DNA of 64,000 nucleotides. Origin: Actinokineospora diospyrosa (lineage in GTDB: Bacteria > Actinomycetota > Actinomycetes > Mycobacteriales > Pseudonocardiaceae). Below the pieces are notes generated by a model. It searched no databases, had not been told where the DNA came from, and saw only the letters and a list, made by a program, of their open reading frames with translations. Position numbers and translations under genes: made by a program. Below are positions 1 through 7,689 of this stretch, piece by piece. How positions within the stretch are numbered: position 1 is the stretch's first letter; each line of letters opens with the position of its first letter. Location: NCBI RefSeq assembly GCF_024171925.1, contig NZ_JAMTCO010000004.1:355743-419742 (forward strand). Direction: 5' to 3'.

Positions 1-1
1 C

Positions 2-379
2 CAACTCGGCATGATCGCCCAGGATCGTGGGCGGTTGGAGGACGCCGAACGCTGGTACCAACAATCCCTCACCATTAAGGAGAACCTCGGCGACCGGCCC
101 GGCATGGCCCGCAGCTACGCCCAGTTTGGCCTGCTCGCCGAAAAACGGGGCAACGAGCGCCAGGCGATGAACTGGGCATTGCGCTGCATCGTTCTTTTCC
201 CCGACTTTCCTCATCCCTACTCCGGAAGCGCACCCAGCCAGCTGGCACGACTAACCCACAAACTCGGAGAGTCCGTGCTGGAGCATCTCTGGACTCAACT
301 GACCGACCATACTCTCCCCCAACACATCCGAACCTACGTCCACAACCACCCCCCTGCGAACGGCGGCGACAACCGATGA
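2..379 (+). CDS. TPR-type protein, C-terminal part only (5' end outside window)
   Basis: The frame is open to the left edge, so the gene begins upstream and only about the last 125 codons are visible. The visible part carries a tetratricopeptide-like helix pair (DAERWYQQSLTIKENLGD, then ARSYAQFGLLAEKRGN), which is a protein-protein interaction repeat. The tail after that is hydrophilic and has no recognised domain. Its stop overlaps the start of the next gene by four bases (ATGA), so the two are probably translationally coupled. In actinomycetes such TPR proteins often form the C-terminus of XRE or NB-ARC regulators; which kind this is cannot be told without the missing part. Confidence 0.8.
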   Translation, partial: QLGMIAQDRGRLEDAERWYQQSLTIKENLGDRPGMARSYAQFGLLAEKRGNERQAMNWALRCIVLFPDFPHPYSGSAPSQLARLTHKLGESVLEHLWTQLTDHTLPQHIRTYVHNHPPANGGDNR

Positions 380-729
380 CCGAGCACACCACACCACACC
401 CCGCGATCGAGAAAGCAGCACTCGCCGCTGCCGACCGCCTCGCCGCCGAGCACGGCCCGCGACTGCGCACTGACGTCCTTGCCGCCCTACACGCCCCCGA
501 CCACTCCCCCGGCCACTACCTCGACCCCATCGCCCTGGCATCCCTCATCGTCAGCGCCGCCACCCTGGCCTGGACCATCTACCAAGACCTCCGGACCACG
601 AACCCGAAACCCGAAGCGGACACCATCGCCCGCCGCACCCGCCTCGAACTCCCCGCCGACAATCTCAACCCGCAACAACGGGGCTCCATCATCGAAATCG
701 TGGTGAAAGAGATCACCGACAACGACTGA
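376..729 (+). CDS. small single-pass membrane protein, function unknown
   Basis: A 117-residue protein whose ATG overlaps the stop of the upstream TPR gene by four bases. Residues about 50-68 (YLDPIALASLIVSAATLAW) form one hydrophobic segment long enough to span a membrane. The N-terminal 45 residues are alanine-rich and probably helical, and the C-terminal 45 are charged. I do not recognise a family. Coupling to a TPR protein suggests that the two products work together, perhaps with this one as membrane anchor or effector; that is inference. Confidence 0.6.
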   Translation: MTEHTTPHPAIEKAALAAADRLAAEHGPRLRTDVLAALHAPDHSPGHYLDPIALASLIVSAATLAWTIYQDLRTTNPKPEADTIARRTRLELPADNLNPQQRGSIIEIVVKEITDND

Positions 730-1158
730 TCCAGCCGACGCCTATAGCGCGATCAAGCCTCATATGCAGCACCAACTAACCACCGAGGTCGCCGTGCCGA
801 CACGCCCGCTCGTCGGCAGTAGCAGACGTTCGAAGCCCGGCGAACCAAGCCACCAGTGACCAGGTCCGTCACGCGGTCTCGAACCTTCTCTACCGGCCGC
901 CTTGTACGCCGGTCTACGACAACGTCACAGCGCGAATCGCGCCGTGACTACCAGACTGCCGACACAAGTCCTTTGGTCAGCCCTATTCCCACCCTTTAGT
1001 GCTCCTGCCGAGGAGTCGAACGCACACCGGAGCTGGAGCAGAACTGGAGCGTTGTGCTTGCTTGACCCGGCAGTTAAGTGCGCTCAACCTGCGCCGACCA
1101 CTCCCCCATTCGCAGCTGATTCTCCGTTTCCGCAGGTCAGGGGCACGTTCGGCCGCCA
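730..1158. other. gene-free stretch before the tRNA fragment
   Basis: About 430 bases without a convincing reading frame on either strand. The short frames here have no ribosome site, family match or codon bias. This looks like the junction between the upstream TPR/membrane-protein pair and the attachment site. Confidence 0.5.
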
Positions 1159-1201
1159 CTGGGGGTCAAGGGGTCGCAGGTTCGAATCCTGTCAGCCCGA
1201 C
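1159..1201 (+). other. 3' fragment of tRNA-Pro(GGG): probable attachment (att) site
   Basis: The sequence runs from a CTGGGGG anticodon loop (anticodon GGG) through TCAAG, an intact T-arm (GCAGG, loop TTCGAAT, CCTGT) and the acceptor strand CAGCCCG plus discriminator A. The 5' half of the tRNA is absent: upstream bases do not supply the matching CTTGA strand or the D-arm. Such 3' tRNA fragments are what tyrosine-integrase elements carry or leave at attachment sites; pSAM2 of Streptomyces also uses a tRNA-Pro gene. The remnant integrase lies 87 bases downstream, pointing towards the fragment. I identify the isotype by eye, not by a covariance model. Confidence 0.75.
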
Positions 1202-1211
1202 GGTCGGCTAG

Positions 1212-1249
1212 AGGGTCTCTGAGCTGGTGTTTCACCGCTCGGAGACCCT
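1212..1249 (+). terminator. hairpin terminator behind the tRNA-Pro fragment
   Basis: AGGGTCTCTGAGC pairs with GCTCGGAGACCCT (13 bp, one G-U) around a 12-base loop that can itself fold (GGTG/CACC), followed by a short TTGT. It sits 10 bases after the tRNA 3' end, where a tRNA terminator is expected, so it may be part of the duplicated att segment. Confidence 0.7.
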
Positions 1250-1287
1250 TTGTCGTTGATCCACTTCCGAGCCAGTGTGGGACACGG

Positions 1288-1729
1288 TCAACTCACCACC
1301 TTGAGCCCGACCTGCGCGGCCCGCTGGAGGTAGGCCGACAGCAGGTCTCCCGCATCGGCGAACTGATCATTGCTCGGATGCAGGTACCGCTGCGTAGTGT
1401 CCAACGAGCCGTGCCCAGCGATCAGCCGTAGGACGTGCACCGGAATCCCGGCATCGGCCATCCACGTTAGGCCCTTGTGGCGCAGGTCATGCCGCCTCAA
1501 ATGCTCGTACCCCTGCTTGGCCACGACGTCGTCCCAGCGCGTCGCATCCCGCAGAACAGCGGTGGTGATCCTGCCGCCCCTCGGACCCGTGAACAGCCGG
1601 GTCTCTACCCACCCGATCAAGCTGTTCGGTGACCAACGGTCGAATCTCCTCGATCAACGGCACCAACCGCGCCCGCTTGCCCTTCGTGTTCTTCCCGCAT
1701 CGCGTCCGAGTGAGCCCCCCGACCATCAC
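1288..1729 (-). pseudogene. tyrosine-family site-specific integrase, truncated and frameshifted
   Basis: The downstream frame (1288-1620) contains the catalytic C-terminus of a phage/ICE integrase: HDLRHKGLTW (the H-x-x-R box) and GHGSLDTTQRYLHP, with histidine and the nucleophilic tyrosine. The preceding core (TKGKRARLVPLIEEIRPL) is in another frame, within the reading frame that begins at 1729. The frames must switch near 1595-1610, where the text fits ...RDP|RLFTGPRGG after a one-base indel. The N-terminal arm-binding domain and the first catalytic arginine region are missing, so this is a relic that cannot recombine DNA. Its 3' end faces the tRNA-Pro fragment, the normal int-att arrangement. 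Confidence 0.85.
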
Positions 1730-1883
1730 CTACGCTTGCCATTGTCTGCTCCTGCGAGTGGACAGCACAGGAGCGGATGGGGTCGCCAAACCAGAATCCG
1801 CTTCTGTGCCTTCGGTTCTGAAGCCGCCATGAACGCGTGCGGCATCGCCGCGTGAGCCTTCGCGCGGTATGTCCCTTGTGGAC

Positions 1884-2183
1884 CTAGGGCGTGTAGTAGC
1901 TGCCTGGGAGGGTCTCTGGGTCGGTCAACCTCCCTTCCCAGTCGCGCGCGATGAAGACCTCCGCAAGTGCTTCGTGCGTGTGCCGGGCATCAGTCCGCGC
2001 GATCGCCTGGAAGACCTCTTGGCACCAGCGGTAGTACTCGATCCACTCCGCCCGAGGTGCGCTCCTTCGCGGGCCGGGTGTGACGTAGGCCCGGCCACCA
2101 GCCAGCGTGTCCGGTATCGGCGCCCGCGACCGCCAGGACGGCCGCTGGGAGATCACGGGGGGTTCGTCGCGAGGAGCGGTCAT
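1884..2183 (-). CDS. hypothetical protein of an integrative element
   Basis: A 99-residue protein with an arginine/proline-rich N-terminus and an aromatic, charged C-terminal half (EWIEYYRWCQEVFQAIAR). I recognise no domain. The ATG overlaps the stop of the upstream gene by four bases (2180-2183), so it is probably the last gene of a three-gene leftward operon with 2180-2392 and 2409-2822. Its position between an integrase relic and a conserved element gene suggests cargo or transfer function in an actinomycete integrative element. Confidence 0.55.
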   Translation of the reverse strand: MTAPRDEPPVISQRPSWRSRAPIPDTLAGGRAYVTPGPRRSAPRAEWIEYYRWCQEVFQAIARTDARHTHEALAEVFIARDWEGRLTDPETLPGSYYTP

Positions 2184-2392
2184 GTCGCGTCCTGGCTGTG
2201 GGCGTTGGCTGCTTCGAGTTGAGCCCGACCGGTCTCGATCGCTTCGGCGAGCGTGGCCAGTGCGTCCCGGTCGACGATGAGGACCACGGGGAAGGCTTTG
2301 CCAAAGCGGATCTCCACCCGGTCGGCGAAGGGCAGCGCCTTCGCCCTGATGGGCAGGTCATCCGTGACGTTGACGTGGACCATGTCGCGCAT
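2180..2392 (-). CDS. small hypothetical protein of an integrative element
   Basis: A 70-residue acidic protein with an alternating hydrophobic pattern (VEIRFGKAFPVVLIVDRD) followed by an amphipathic helix (ALATLAEAIETGRAQLEAA). It is coupled to the downstream gene by an ATGA overlap and starts 16 bases after the gene at 2409. A second ATG three codons in is possible. Small proteins of this kind are common beside the FtsK-like transfer genes of pSAM2-type elements; no function can be assigned. Confidence 0.55.
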   Translation of the reverse strand: MRDMVHVNVTDDLPIRAKALPFADRVEIRFGKAFPVVLIVDRDALATLAEAIETGRAQLEAANAHSQDAT

Positions 2393-2408
2393 GTCGGTCT
2401 CTAGTCGC

Positions 2409-2822
2409 TCACGCAGCCGTCTTCTGTTCGCCAGCGGGTTTGCGGCCGGTGGTGGGCGCGCGCATCCCGGTGGCGCGGAAGCTGTGCGCGATCCGCCCCT
2501 TGGCGTTGGCGTAGGGGGTGACGGTCAGGCCCTCGAACTCAACAGCCGCGAAGGGGAAACCGTTGGCCTTCTCCGGCGGTACGGGCTGGTGGTCGGCGGT
2601 TACCTTGACCTTGAACTCCGCGCCGAACCGCGCTGTGTCCTCGTTCGCGTCCAACGCCCGCACGATCCACACGAGCTGCCCGGTTTCCTTGTCCCGCTCC
2701 TGCTGCTTGGCTGCGGCCGGGTTGTCCGAGAACGCCATGGACGGCTCGACACCGAGCACGAACGCGCCCACGGGGAACACCTCCCCGAACTGGACCTGAA
2801 ATCGCGTGGGGATGACTGGCAT
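2409..2822 (-). CDS. conserved protein of pSAM2-type integrative elements
   Basis: I place the start at ATG 2822, which follows an AGGAGG site about six bases away. The longer frame from 2867 has no such site and adds 15 low-quality residues. The 137-residue product begins with IPTRFQVQFGEVFPVGAF and contains VPPEKANGFPFAAVEFEGL and RIAHSFRATGMRAP. I recognise this pattern as a protein regularly encoded just upstream of the FtsK/SpoIIIE-like translocase in actinomycete integrative conjugative elements. Its biochemical role is not known. No translocase or replication gene remains nearby, so the element is a deletion derivative. Confidence 0.75.
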   Translation of the reverse strand: MPVIPTRFQVQFGEVFPVGAFVLGVEPSMAFSDNPAAAKQQERDKETGQLVWIVRALDANEDTARFGAEFKVKVTADHQPVPPEKANGFPFAAVEFEGLTVTPYANAKGRIAHSFRATGMRAPTTGRKPAGEQKTAA

Positions 2823-2974
2823 GATGCCGTTCCTCCTGGTCAGGCGCCCGGGCCTGTTCCCGGGCATACCTAACTTTCGTCCGAAATGGAGGACGGGAGC
2901 ACCGCATGGCGGGACATCTACGGACGTCTCATGCTAGCTTAAGACGTCCCTAAACGTCACCGGAAAGGGTGACC

Positions 2975-3718
2975 ATGGCCAACGAACGGCTCCGCGACGC
3001 ACTGCTCAGGAACGGCCTCGACCTCGACAAAGTCGCCAAGGCCACCAACGTCGACCCGAAGACCGTCGAACGCTGGATCACCCAGGGGCGGACGCCGTAC
3101 CCGCGTCACCGGCACACGATCGCGTCCATGGTCCGCGAGACCGAGAACTACCTATGGCCCGACGCCGTGGCCCCCGAGCGCAAGACCGAGATCGGCACGT
3201 CAGAGGTGGTCAAGCTCTACCCCCACCGCCACTCAGTACCGGCGGAGACCTTCGACCGGCTGTTGAACGGCGCCACCCGGCACATCGAGATCCTGATCTA
3301 CGCGGGCATGTTCCTCGCCGACAACCCCCGGTTCATCCGCACCTTGCAGGCCAAAGCCGCGGAGAGCGTCAAGGTTCGCATCCTGCTCGGCGACCCCGCC
3401 GCCCGGGCCCTCGCCCTGCGTGGCGATGAGGAAGGCATCGGCCGCGAAGCCATCCCCGCCAAGGCCCGCAACTCACTAGCGTTCTTCCGCCCGCTCGCCG
3501 ACACCCCAGGCGCCGAGGTCCGGGTCCACGGCACGACCCTCTACAACAGCATCTACCGCTATGACGACGACATGCTCGTCAATACCCATGTCTACGGTTT
3601 CGTGGCCGGGCACGCGCCCTTGCTCCACCTTCGCCGTCTCTCCGGCGGGGACCTGTTCGAGACCTACTCCGAGAGCTTCGACAGCGTCTGGGGCTTGGCC
3701 AAAATCCCCAAGTGGTAG
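2975..3718 (+). CDS. helix-turn-helix regulator with DUF5919-type (phospholipase D-like) C-terminus
   Basis: The N-terminal ~60 residues form an XRE-like helix-turn-helix (ALLRNGLDLDKVAKATNVDP, then KTVERWITQG). The rest (HIEILIYAGMFLADNPRFI, then VKVRILLGDP) matches what I know as DUF5919, a phospholipase-D-like fold often attached to such DNA-binding heads. ATG 2975 is preferred over GTG 2969 because GGAAAGG ends seven bases before it. The product has 247 residues. A Nudix hydrolase begins ten bases after the stop, so the two form an operon. Substrate and target promoter are unknown; a sensor for a nucleotide-like or lipid-like ligand is inference. Confidence 0.8.
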   Translation: MANERLRDALLRNGLDLDKVAKATNVDPKTVERWITQGRTPYPRHRHTIASMVRETENYLWPDAVAPERKTEIGTSEVVKLYPHRHSVPAETFDRLLNGATRHIEILIYAGMFLADNPRFIRTLQAKAAESVKVRILLGDPAARALALRGDEEGIGREAIPAKARNSLAFFRPLADTPGAEVRVHGTTLYNSIYRYDDDMLVNTHVYGFVAGHAPLLHLRRLSGGDLFETYSESFDSVWGLAKIPKW

Positions 3719-3727
3719 GAGACCACC

Positions 3728-4195
3728 ATGGCCCGCACCGACTACTACCACGACCCCAACGCCCCCACCCCGAACAGCATCGTCGTCGCGGTGACCGCCT
3801 ACATCACCAATACCGACGGGCAGCTACTCCTGATCCGGCGCACCGACAACGACCTCTACTCAATCCCCGGCGGAGCGCTGGACGTGGGCGAAACCCTTAC
3901 GCAGACGGTGGTTCGGGAGGTCAAGGAGGAGACCGGCATTGATGTCGAGGTGACCGGCCTGGTCGGCATTTACAGCGACCCGGGCCATGTCATCGCCTAC
4001 ACCGATGGCGAGGTCCGCCAAGAGTTCTCGATCTGCTTCCGAGCTCACGCGACCGGAGGCACGCTCCGGACCAGTGACGAGAGCAAGGAAGTCCTGTGGC
4101 GTTCGCCTGACTCCCTCGACGAGCTGAACATCCACCCGTCCATCCGACTCCGGATACTCCACGGCAGCCAGCGACAGGCGCCGTACTTCACGTAG
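3728..4195 (+). CDS. Nudix hydrolase
   Basis: A 155-residue single-domain protein with a perfect Nudix box at residues 49-71: G, E55, R63-E64, E67-E68 and G70 fit the G-x5-E-x7-RE-U-x-EE-x-GU pattern that binds Mg2+ and cleaves nucleoside diphosphates linked to another moiety. A ribosome site (AGGAGACC) lies just upstream, in the ten-base gap after the DUF5919 regulator. The pair may act together, for example by clearing a signal nucleotide, but the substrate cannot be read from the sequence. A decayed copy of this gene's middle lies at 11251-11322. A strong hairpin follows the stop. Confidence 0.9.
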   Translation: MARTDYYHDPNAPTPNSIVVAVTAYITNTDGQLLLIRRTDNDLYSIPGGALDVGETLTQTVVREVKEETGIDVEVTGLVGIYSDPGHVIAYTDGEVRQEFSICFRAHATGGTLRTSDESKEVLWRSPDSLDELNIHPSIRLRILHGSQRQAPYFT

Positions 4196-4198
4196 CCG

Positions 4199-4236
4199 GT
4201 CGCACGCCAGGGGCAGGGTTGGCCCTGGCGTGCGAC
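4199..4236. terminator. perfect 14-bp hairpin, bidirectional terminator
   Basis: GTCGCACGCCAGGG pairs perfectly with CCCTGGCGTGCGAC around a ten-base loop. It lies three bases after the Nudix stop and eight bases before the end of the convergent gene on the other strand, so it can stop transcription from both sides. There is no long T-tract, as is usual in actinomycetes. Confidence 0.75.
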
Positions 4237-4243
4237 TCACATG

Positions 4244-4890
4244 TCAGGCCGCGTGGGCCTGGAGCCAGGTGAGGACGTCGTCGCCGAACTGATTGCTGTC
4301 AAGGCAGTTCACGTCCTCGACGGACAGAGCGGCGGTGACCGTCACTGGCGTCCTGTCGAGGAAGTAGCCGTAGACGCTGACTTTGGGTTCGCCCGGGTCG
4401 TCACCGACCTCCAGGTGCAGCGAGGTGTCGAGCAGGGTGTTGCGCCAGGCGAGTATCTGCGTGCACGCTTCCGGCCGGTCGCCGGGGACGTGGATCTCGA
4501 CTCGGCTGGACGGGCGCTTGGTGCTGAACAGGTTGACGCTGCTGATGGTCAACTCGTCGTGCCAGTAGAGGTGGTGGCGGACAGTGTGGTTCAGGCGCGC
4601 CAGCTCGTCCCACACCAGGTTCGCCGCCGCGATACGGTGACGTCCGCCCGGTGGTACTGAAGCCAGCGGCACGCCTCCACGATGCGGTTCGAGGCGGTGT
4701 CGAACTCGTCGATCTCGATCCCCAAGCCCAGGGTGCCGTCATCCAGGCTCGCCCGGACCATCCCGGCGAACGTGACCAACTGGTCGATCTCCTCGATGAG
4801 ACTCGGGATGGCCCCAGGCCATGGTGGCGGGTTCTCCGGGGCGCCGACCTGCTTGGTCGGACTGGCCGGGGCGATCTGCGGTGTGCTCAC
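4244..4890 (-). pseudogene. hypothetical protein gene split by a one-base frameshift
   Basis: Two overlapping frames read like one gene. The first runs from GTG 4890 (GGAG ribosome site) and has good codon bias up to ...WLQYHRADVT. The second frame has poor bias at its own GTG (4672) but good bias from RIAAANLVWDELARLN onwards. The switch falls at 4636-4638, where restoring one C (CACC to CACCC on the minus strand) joins them into one protein of about 215 residues. No family is recognised; the C-terminal part is a beta-rich acidic domain. This could be a real decayed gene, a sequencing error in a C-run, or two coupled genes; the first two fit best. Confidence 0.6.
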
Positions 4891-5165
4891 ACGCGCTCCA
4901 AACGGTTGACAACTGGGCATCCAAGGGTGGCGACCAGCGCCGAGCGGATGCGAGACCCTCATCTAGCCGCACGACTCCATTCCGTCACATGGTGATGGTG
5001 ACGCCCGAGCAGAATGCAAGCCCGAGATCGACACCACGTGATATGTGGGGCATATAGGGCGGTCATCTCGGCGCGGTTGTGGCGTGACGGGCGACCCTAC
5101 GCGTTGTTACCGTGGGTACCTGGCTGGCTACCGATGGCGTGACCAGCGCTGATGCGGGAGCAGGC

Positions 5166-6493
5166 ATGAGCACCTGGGGCGACCCCAACGACAGACCCGA
5201 CCCGGCGATCTGGGACCACCCCGTCATGCGGGCCGCCCTCGCCGAGCGCGACATCGTCACCGTCTACCGCACCCTCAAGCGCCACGGCATCTCCCAACGC
5301 CGCATCGCCCACCTCACCGGCCAAGCCCAACCCGAGGTGTCCACCATCGCCCGCGGTCGCCAAGTCATCACCTACGACGTCCTCGCCCGCATCGCCGACG
5401 GCCTCGGCATCCCCGCGGCCTCATGGGCCTCGCCCACACCCCCACCGAGGAACCCGCCACCAGAGAGCCGGTGCCGACCGTGCCAGACCGACGAGAGTTC
5501 ATGGGACTACTGGCCAAGATCGCCATGGGCGCCACCCTCACCACCGCGGACCTGGCGCTACTGAGCAGCCCCGCCGTCGCCACCCCCACACCATCACGCG
5601 TCGGCACCACCGAGGTCGACCAACTCCGCGAACTCACCCGCGTCCTCTGGACCCAAGAACAACAACTAGGCGGCGGCGCCGTCCGAAACGCAGTCATCGC
5701 CCAACTCGGCTGGGCCCGAACCCTGCTCAACGCCCCCCACACCGACAACGTCGACCACCAACTCCACGCCGTCCTCTCCGACCTCCTGACTCTCGCTGGC
5801 TGGTCCTCCCACGGCGTCGGCCTAGCCGGGCCAGCTCTCCGCTACACCGGCCAAGCCCTCACCATCGCCCGCCAGGCCAACGACCACATGCGCGCCGCAC
5901 TCGCCCTCAACCAGATCGGCCGCATCTACACCCAGTCCCGCAACTACACCGAGGCCCACAACGCCTTCACCCTCGCCACCCTGTCCGCCGACCAGGCCGA
6001 CTCCGGCCAGACCCAAGCTCTGGTCTACGCCTCCCACGCCCAAGCCCACGCCTCTACCGGCCAACCCCTACGCGCCGTAGACACCCTCATCCGCGCCGAA
6101 TCAGCCCTCACCAACCCCGACAACCCACTCCCAGCACCCCGCACTTACACCCAAACCCTCCTCACCGGCGAAACCGGCCTCATCTACACCACCCTCGCCA
6201 CCCAACAACCCACCTACGCCACCCAAGCCATCGACACCCTCACCGAAACCACCAGCCAGCCCCACACCCTCCGCACCAAACGCCTCGCCTTCCTCCTCAC
6301 CGACCTAGCCACCGCCCACCTCACCGGCGGCGACCCGGAAGCAGGAGCTCACATCGGCCACCAGGTCGCCGACACGGCAGCCCACATCCGCTCCAACCGC
6401 CTGGTCGAACGCCTAGAGGTCATGCGTGCTGCCAGCGAAAGACACCCGACCAATTCACAGGCGGTCGAACTAGGCCACCGCATCGGCCGTTAG
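5166..6493 (+). pseudogene. XRE regulator with TPR-like C-terminus, interrupted by a one-base frameshift
   Basis: The first frame, from ATG 5166, encodes an XRE helix-turn-helix (HGISQRRIAHLTGQAQPEV, then IADGLGIP). The second, entered near 5408-5423, encodes GLAHTPTEEPA, then RREFMGLLAKIAMGATLTTA and a long TPR-like helical domain. In intact relatives the join reads GIPRG-x-MGLA. Adding one C to the CCCC run at about 5410 gives exactly GIPRGLMGLAH. The gene is therefore one 440-residue regulator with a single-base loss, either real decay or an assembly error. ATG 5423 could restart translation of the TPR part alone. Such regulators usually control nearby secondary or mobile-element genes. 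Confidence 0.75.
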
Positions 6494-6507
6494 TCATCAA
6501 TCTTCTT

Positions 6508-6894
6508 ATGAGCACCCAAGATGCCAGCGCACCCGACGACTGGGTATCAGTCGCTAGAACAATCGACGACCGCATAACGTTACTCGGCTGGCGCCAGCGC
6601 GACCTGGCTCGACGCTCCCAGGTTTCCCAAGCCATCATCCGCGAACTCCAGTACAACACAACCAGACGTCGACGCAGCGCACGCACCCTCGAAGCACTCT
6701 CCATCGCACTGGGCCTGCACCCAAACCACCTCAACGACGTCCGCCTGGGTAAACAACCTTCCCCCGCTGGCCAGATAGCGGAGAACACCGGGGCGCCGAG
6801 TTTGGAGACGATTGAAAGACAACTAGCCCAGATCCTTACAAAGCTGAACGATCTCCAACTCTGTCAACGCAACCGCACTGACCACTTTTGCTGA
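6508..6894 (+). CDS. short XRE-family DNA-binding regulator
   Basis: A 128-residue protein with a helix-turn-helix in residues about 14-75 (RQRDLARRSQVSQAIIRELQ, then RRRRSARTLEALSIALGLHP). The remainder is a short coiled coil (SLETIERQLAQILTKLNDLQ) that probably dimerises it. It starts 14 bases after the interrupted XRE-TPR gene and is likely co-transcribed. I know this compact type from actinomycete genomes, where it is often found on integrative elements; the target operator is not evident. Confidence 0.8.
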   Translation: MSTQDASAPDDWVSVARTIDDRITLLGWRQRDLARRSQVSQAIIRELQYNTTRRRRSARTLEALSIALGLHPNHLNDVRLGKQPSPAGQIAENTGAPSLETIERQLAQILTKLNDLQLCQRNRTDHFC

Positions 6895-7059
6895 ACTTGC
6901 CTCTATAGGATCAAGGCCGCGCCGCCTGCGCGGCGCGAGCTGGCCCGCCCGGTCCGCAGGTGGTCCACATCCATCGCACCACGGCGCGGGCTCCCGCTGC
7001 GCTCCGCCCGCGCGGGCGCGCGGCGCGACCTGGCGGAGACTCTGCGCTGTCGCTCAGGC

Positions 7060-7422
7060 CTACGGCACCCACAGCCCGGAGGAAACCCGCACCAGTGAGA
7101 GGGCAAATCGTTCCCCGGGCTCGGGAAGCGCCAGCAGCTCCTGGACGGCGGCGGTCAGGCCACCCCGGTCGTACTTCCAGACCGTGCCGCCGCCGCCGAA
7201 CTCCTCGGCCAGGACGCGCAGCGCGATGACCTCGGTGTAGCTGTAGATCCACAAGGCATTGGTGTAGCGCCGGACATGGCGGGTACCCACCAGGCCCACC
7301 AGAGCGCCGTCCGGATCGACCAACAGCCGGAACCCCCACCCGGCATCCTGGACCAGCACCAGGTCAGACAACTCGGGATATCTGAGCAGCGCATCGGCAA
7401 CCGTGATGCCCGATTCAGACAT
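7060..7422 (-). CDS. hypothetical conserved protein
   Basis: I choose ATG 7422 (MSESGITVADALLRYPELSD), preceded by GCGGGAG, over a longer frame from 7482 that lacks a ribosome site. The 120-residue product is a mix of short beta strands and one helix (TEVIALRVLAEEFGGGG). It shows no catalytic motif, signal peptide or membrane segment, and I do not recognise the family. It is divergently oriented to the XRE-TPR gene at 7690, with 267 bases between them that must hold both promoters. Confidence 0.65.
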   Translation of the reverse strand: MSESGITVADALLRYPELSDLVLVQDAGWGFRLLVDPDGALVGLVGTRHVRRYTNALWIYSYTEVIALRVLAEEFGGGGTVWKYDRGGLTAAVQELLALPEPGERFALSLVRVSSGLWVP

Positions 7423-7689
7423 GGTGCGGCTCCCGCAAGGCTCAGTCGGCAGGTGGGCGACACCCGGTACCAGCGACCACACCCCCGCGCACCGGGGTCA
7501 AGGACGTGGCTCAGTCGTCCTATACGAGAGGGGGACTCAACGAGTACCGGGTGTCTTGCATTTGACCATTGCGGTTCGCCCCGGCCGGATACAGCGCACT
7601 TCAGCGGCACTTCGGCGACAGGAACGTTGCACAGCCGCCGATGACCTGCGTAAACGACTGCCTACTGACCGTGTGGGACACTGAAGGGC

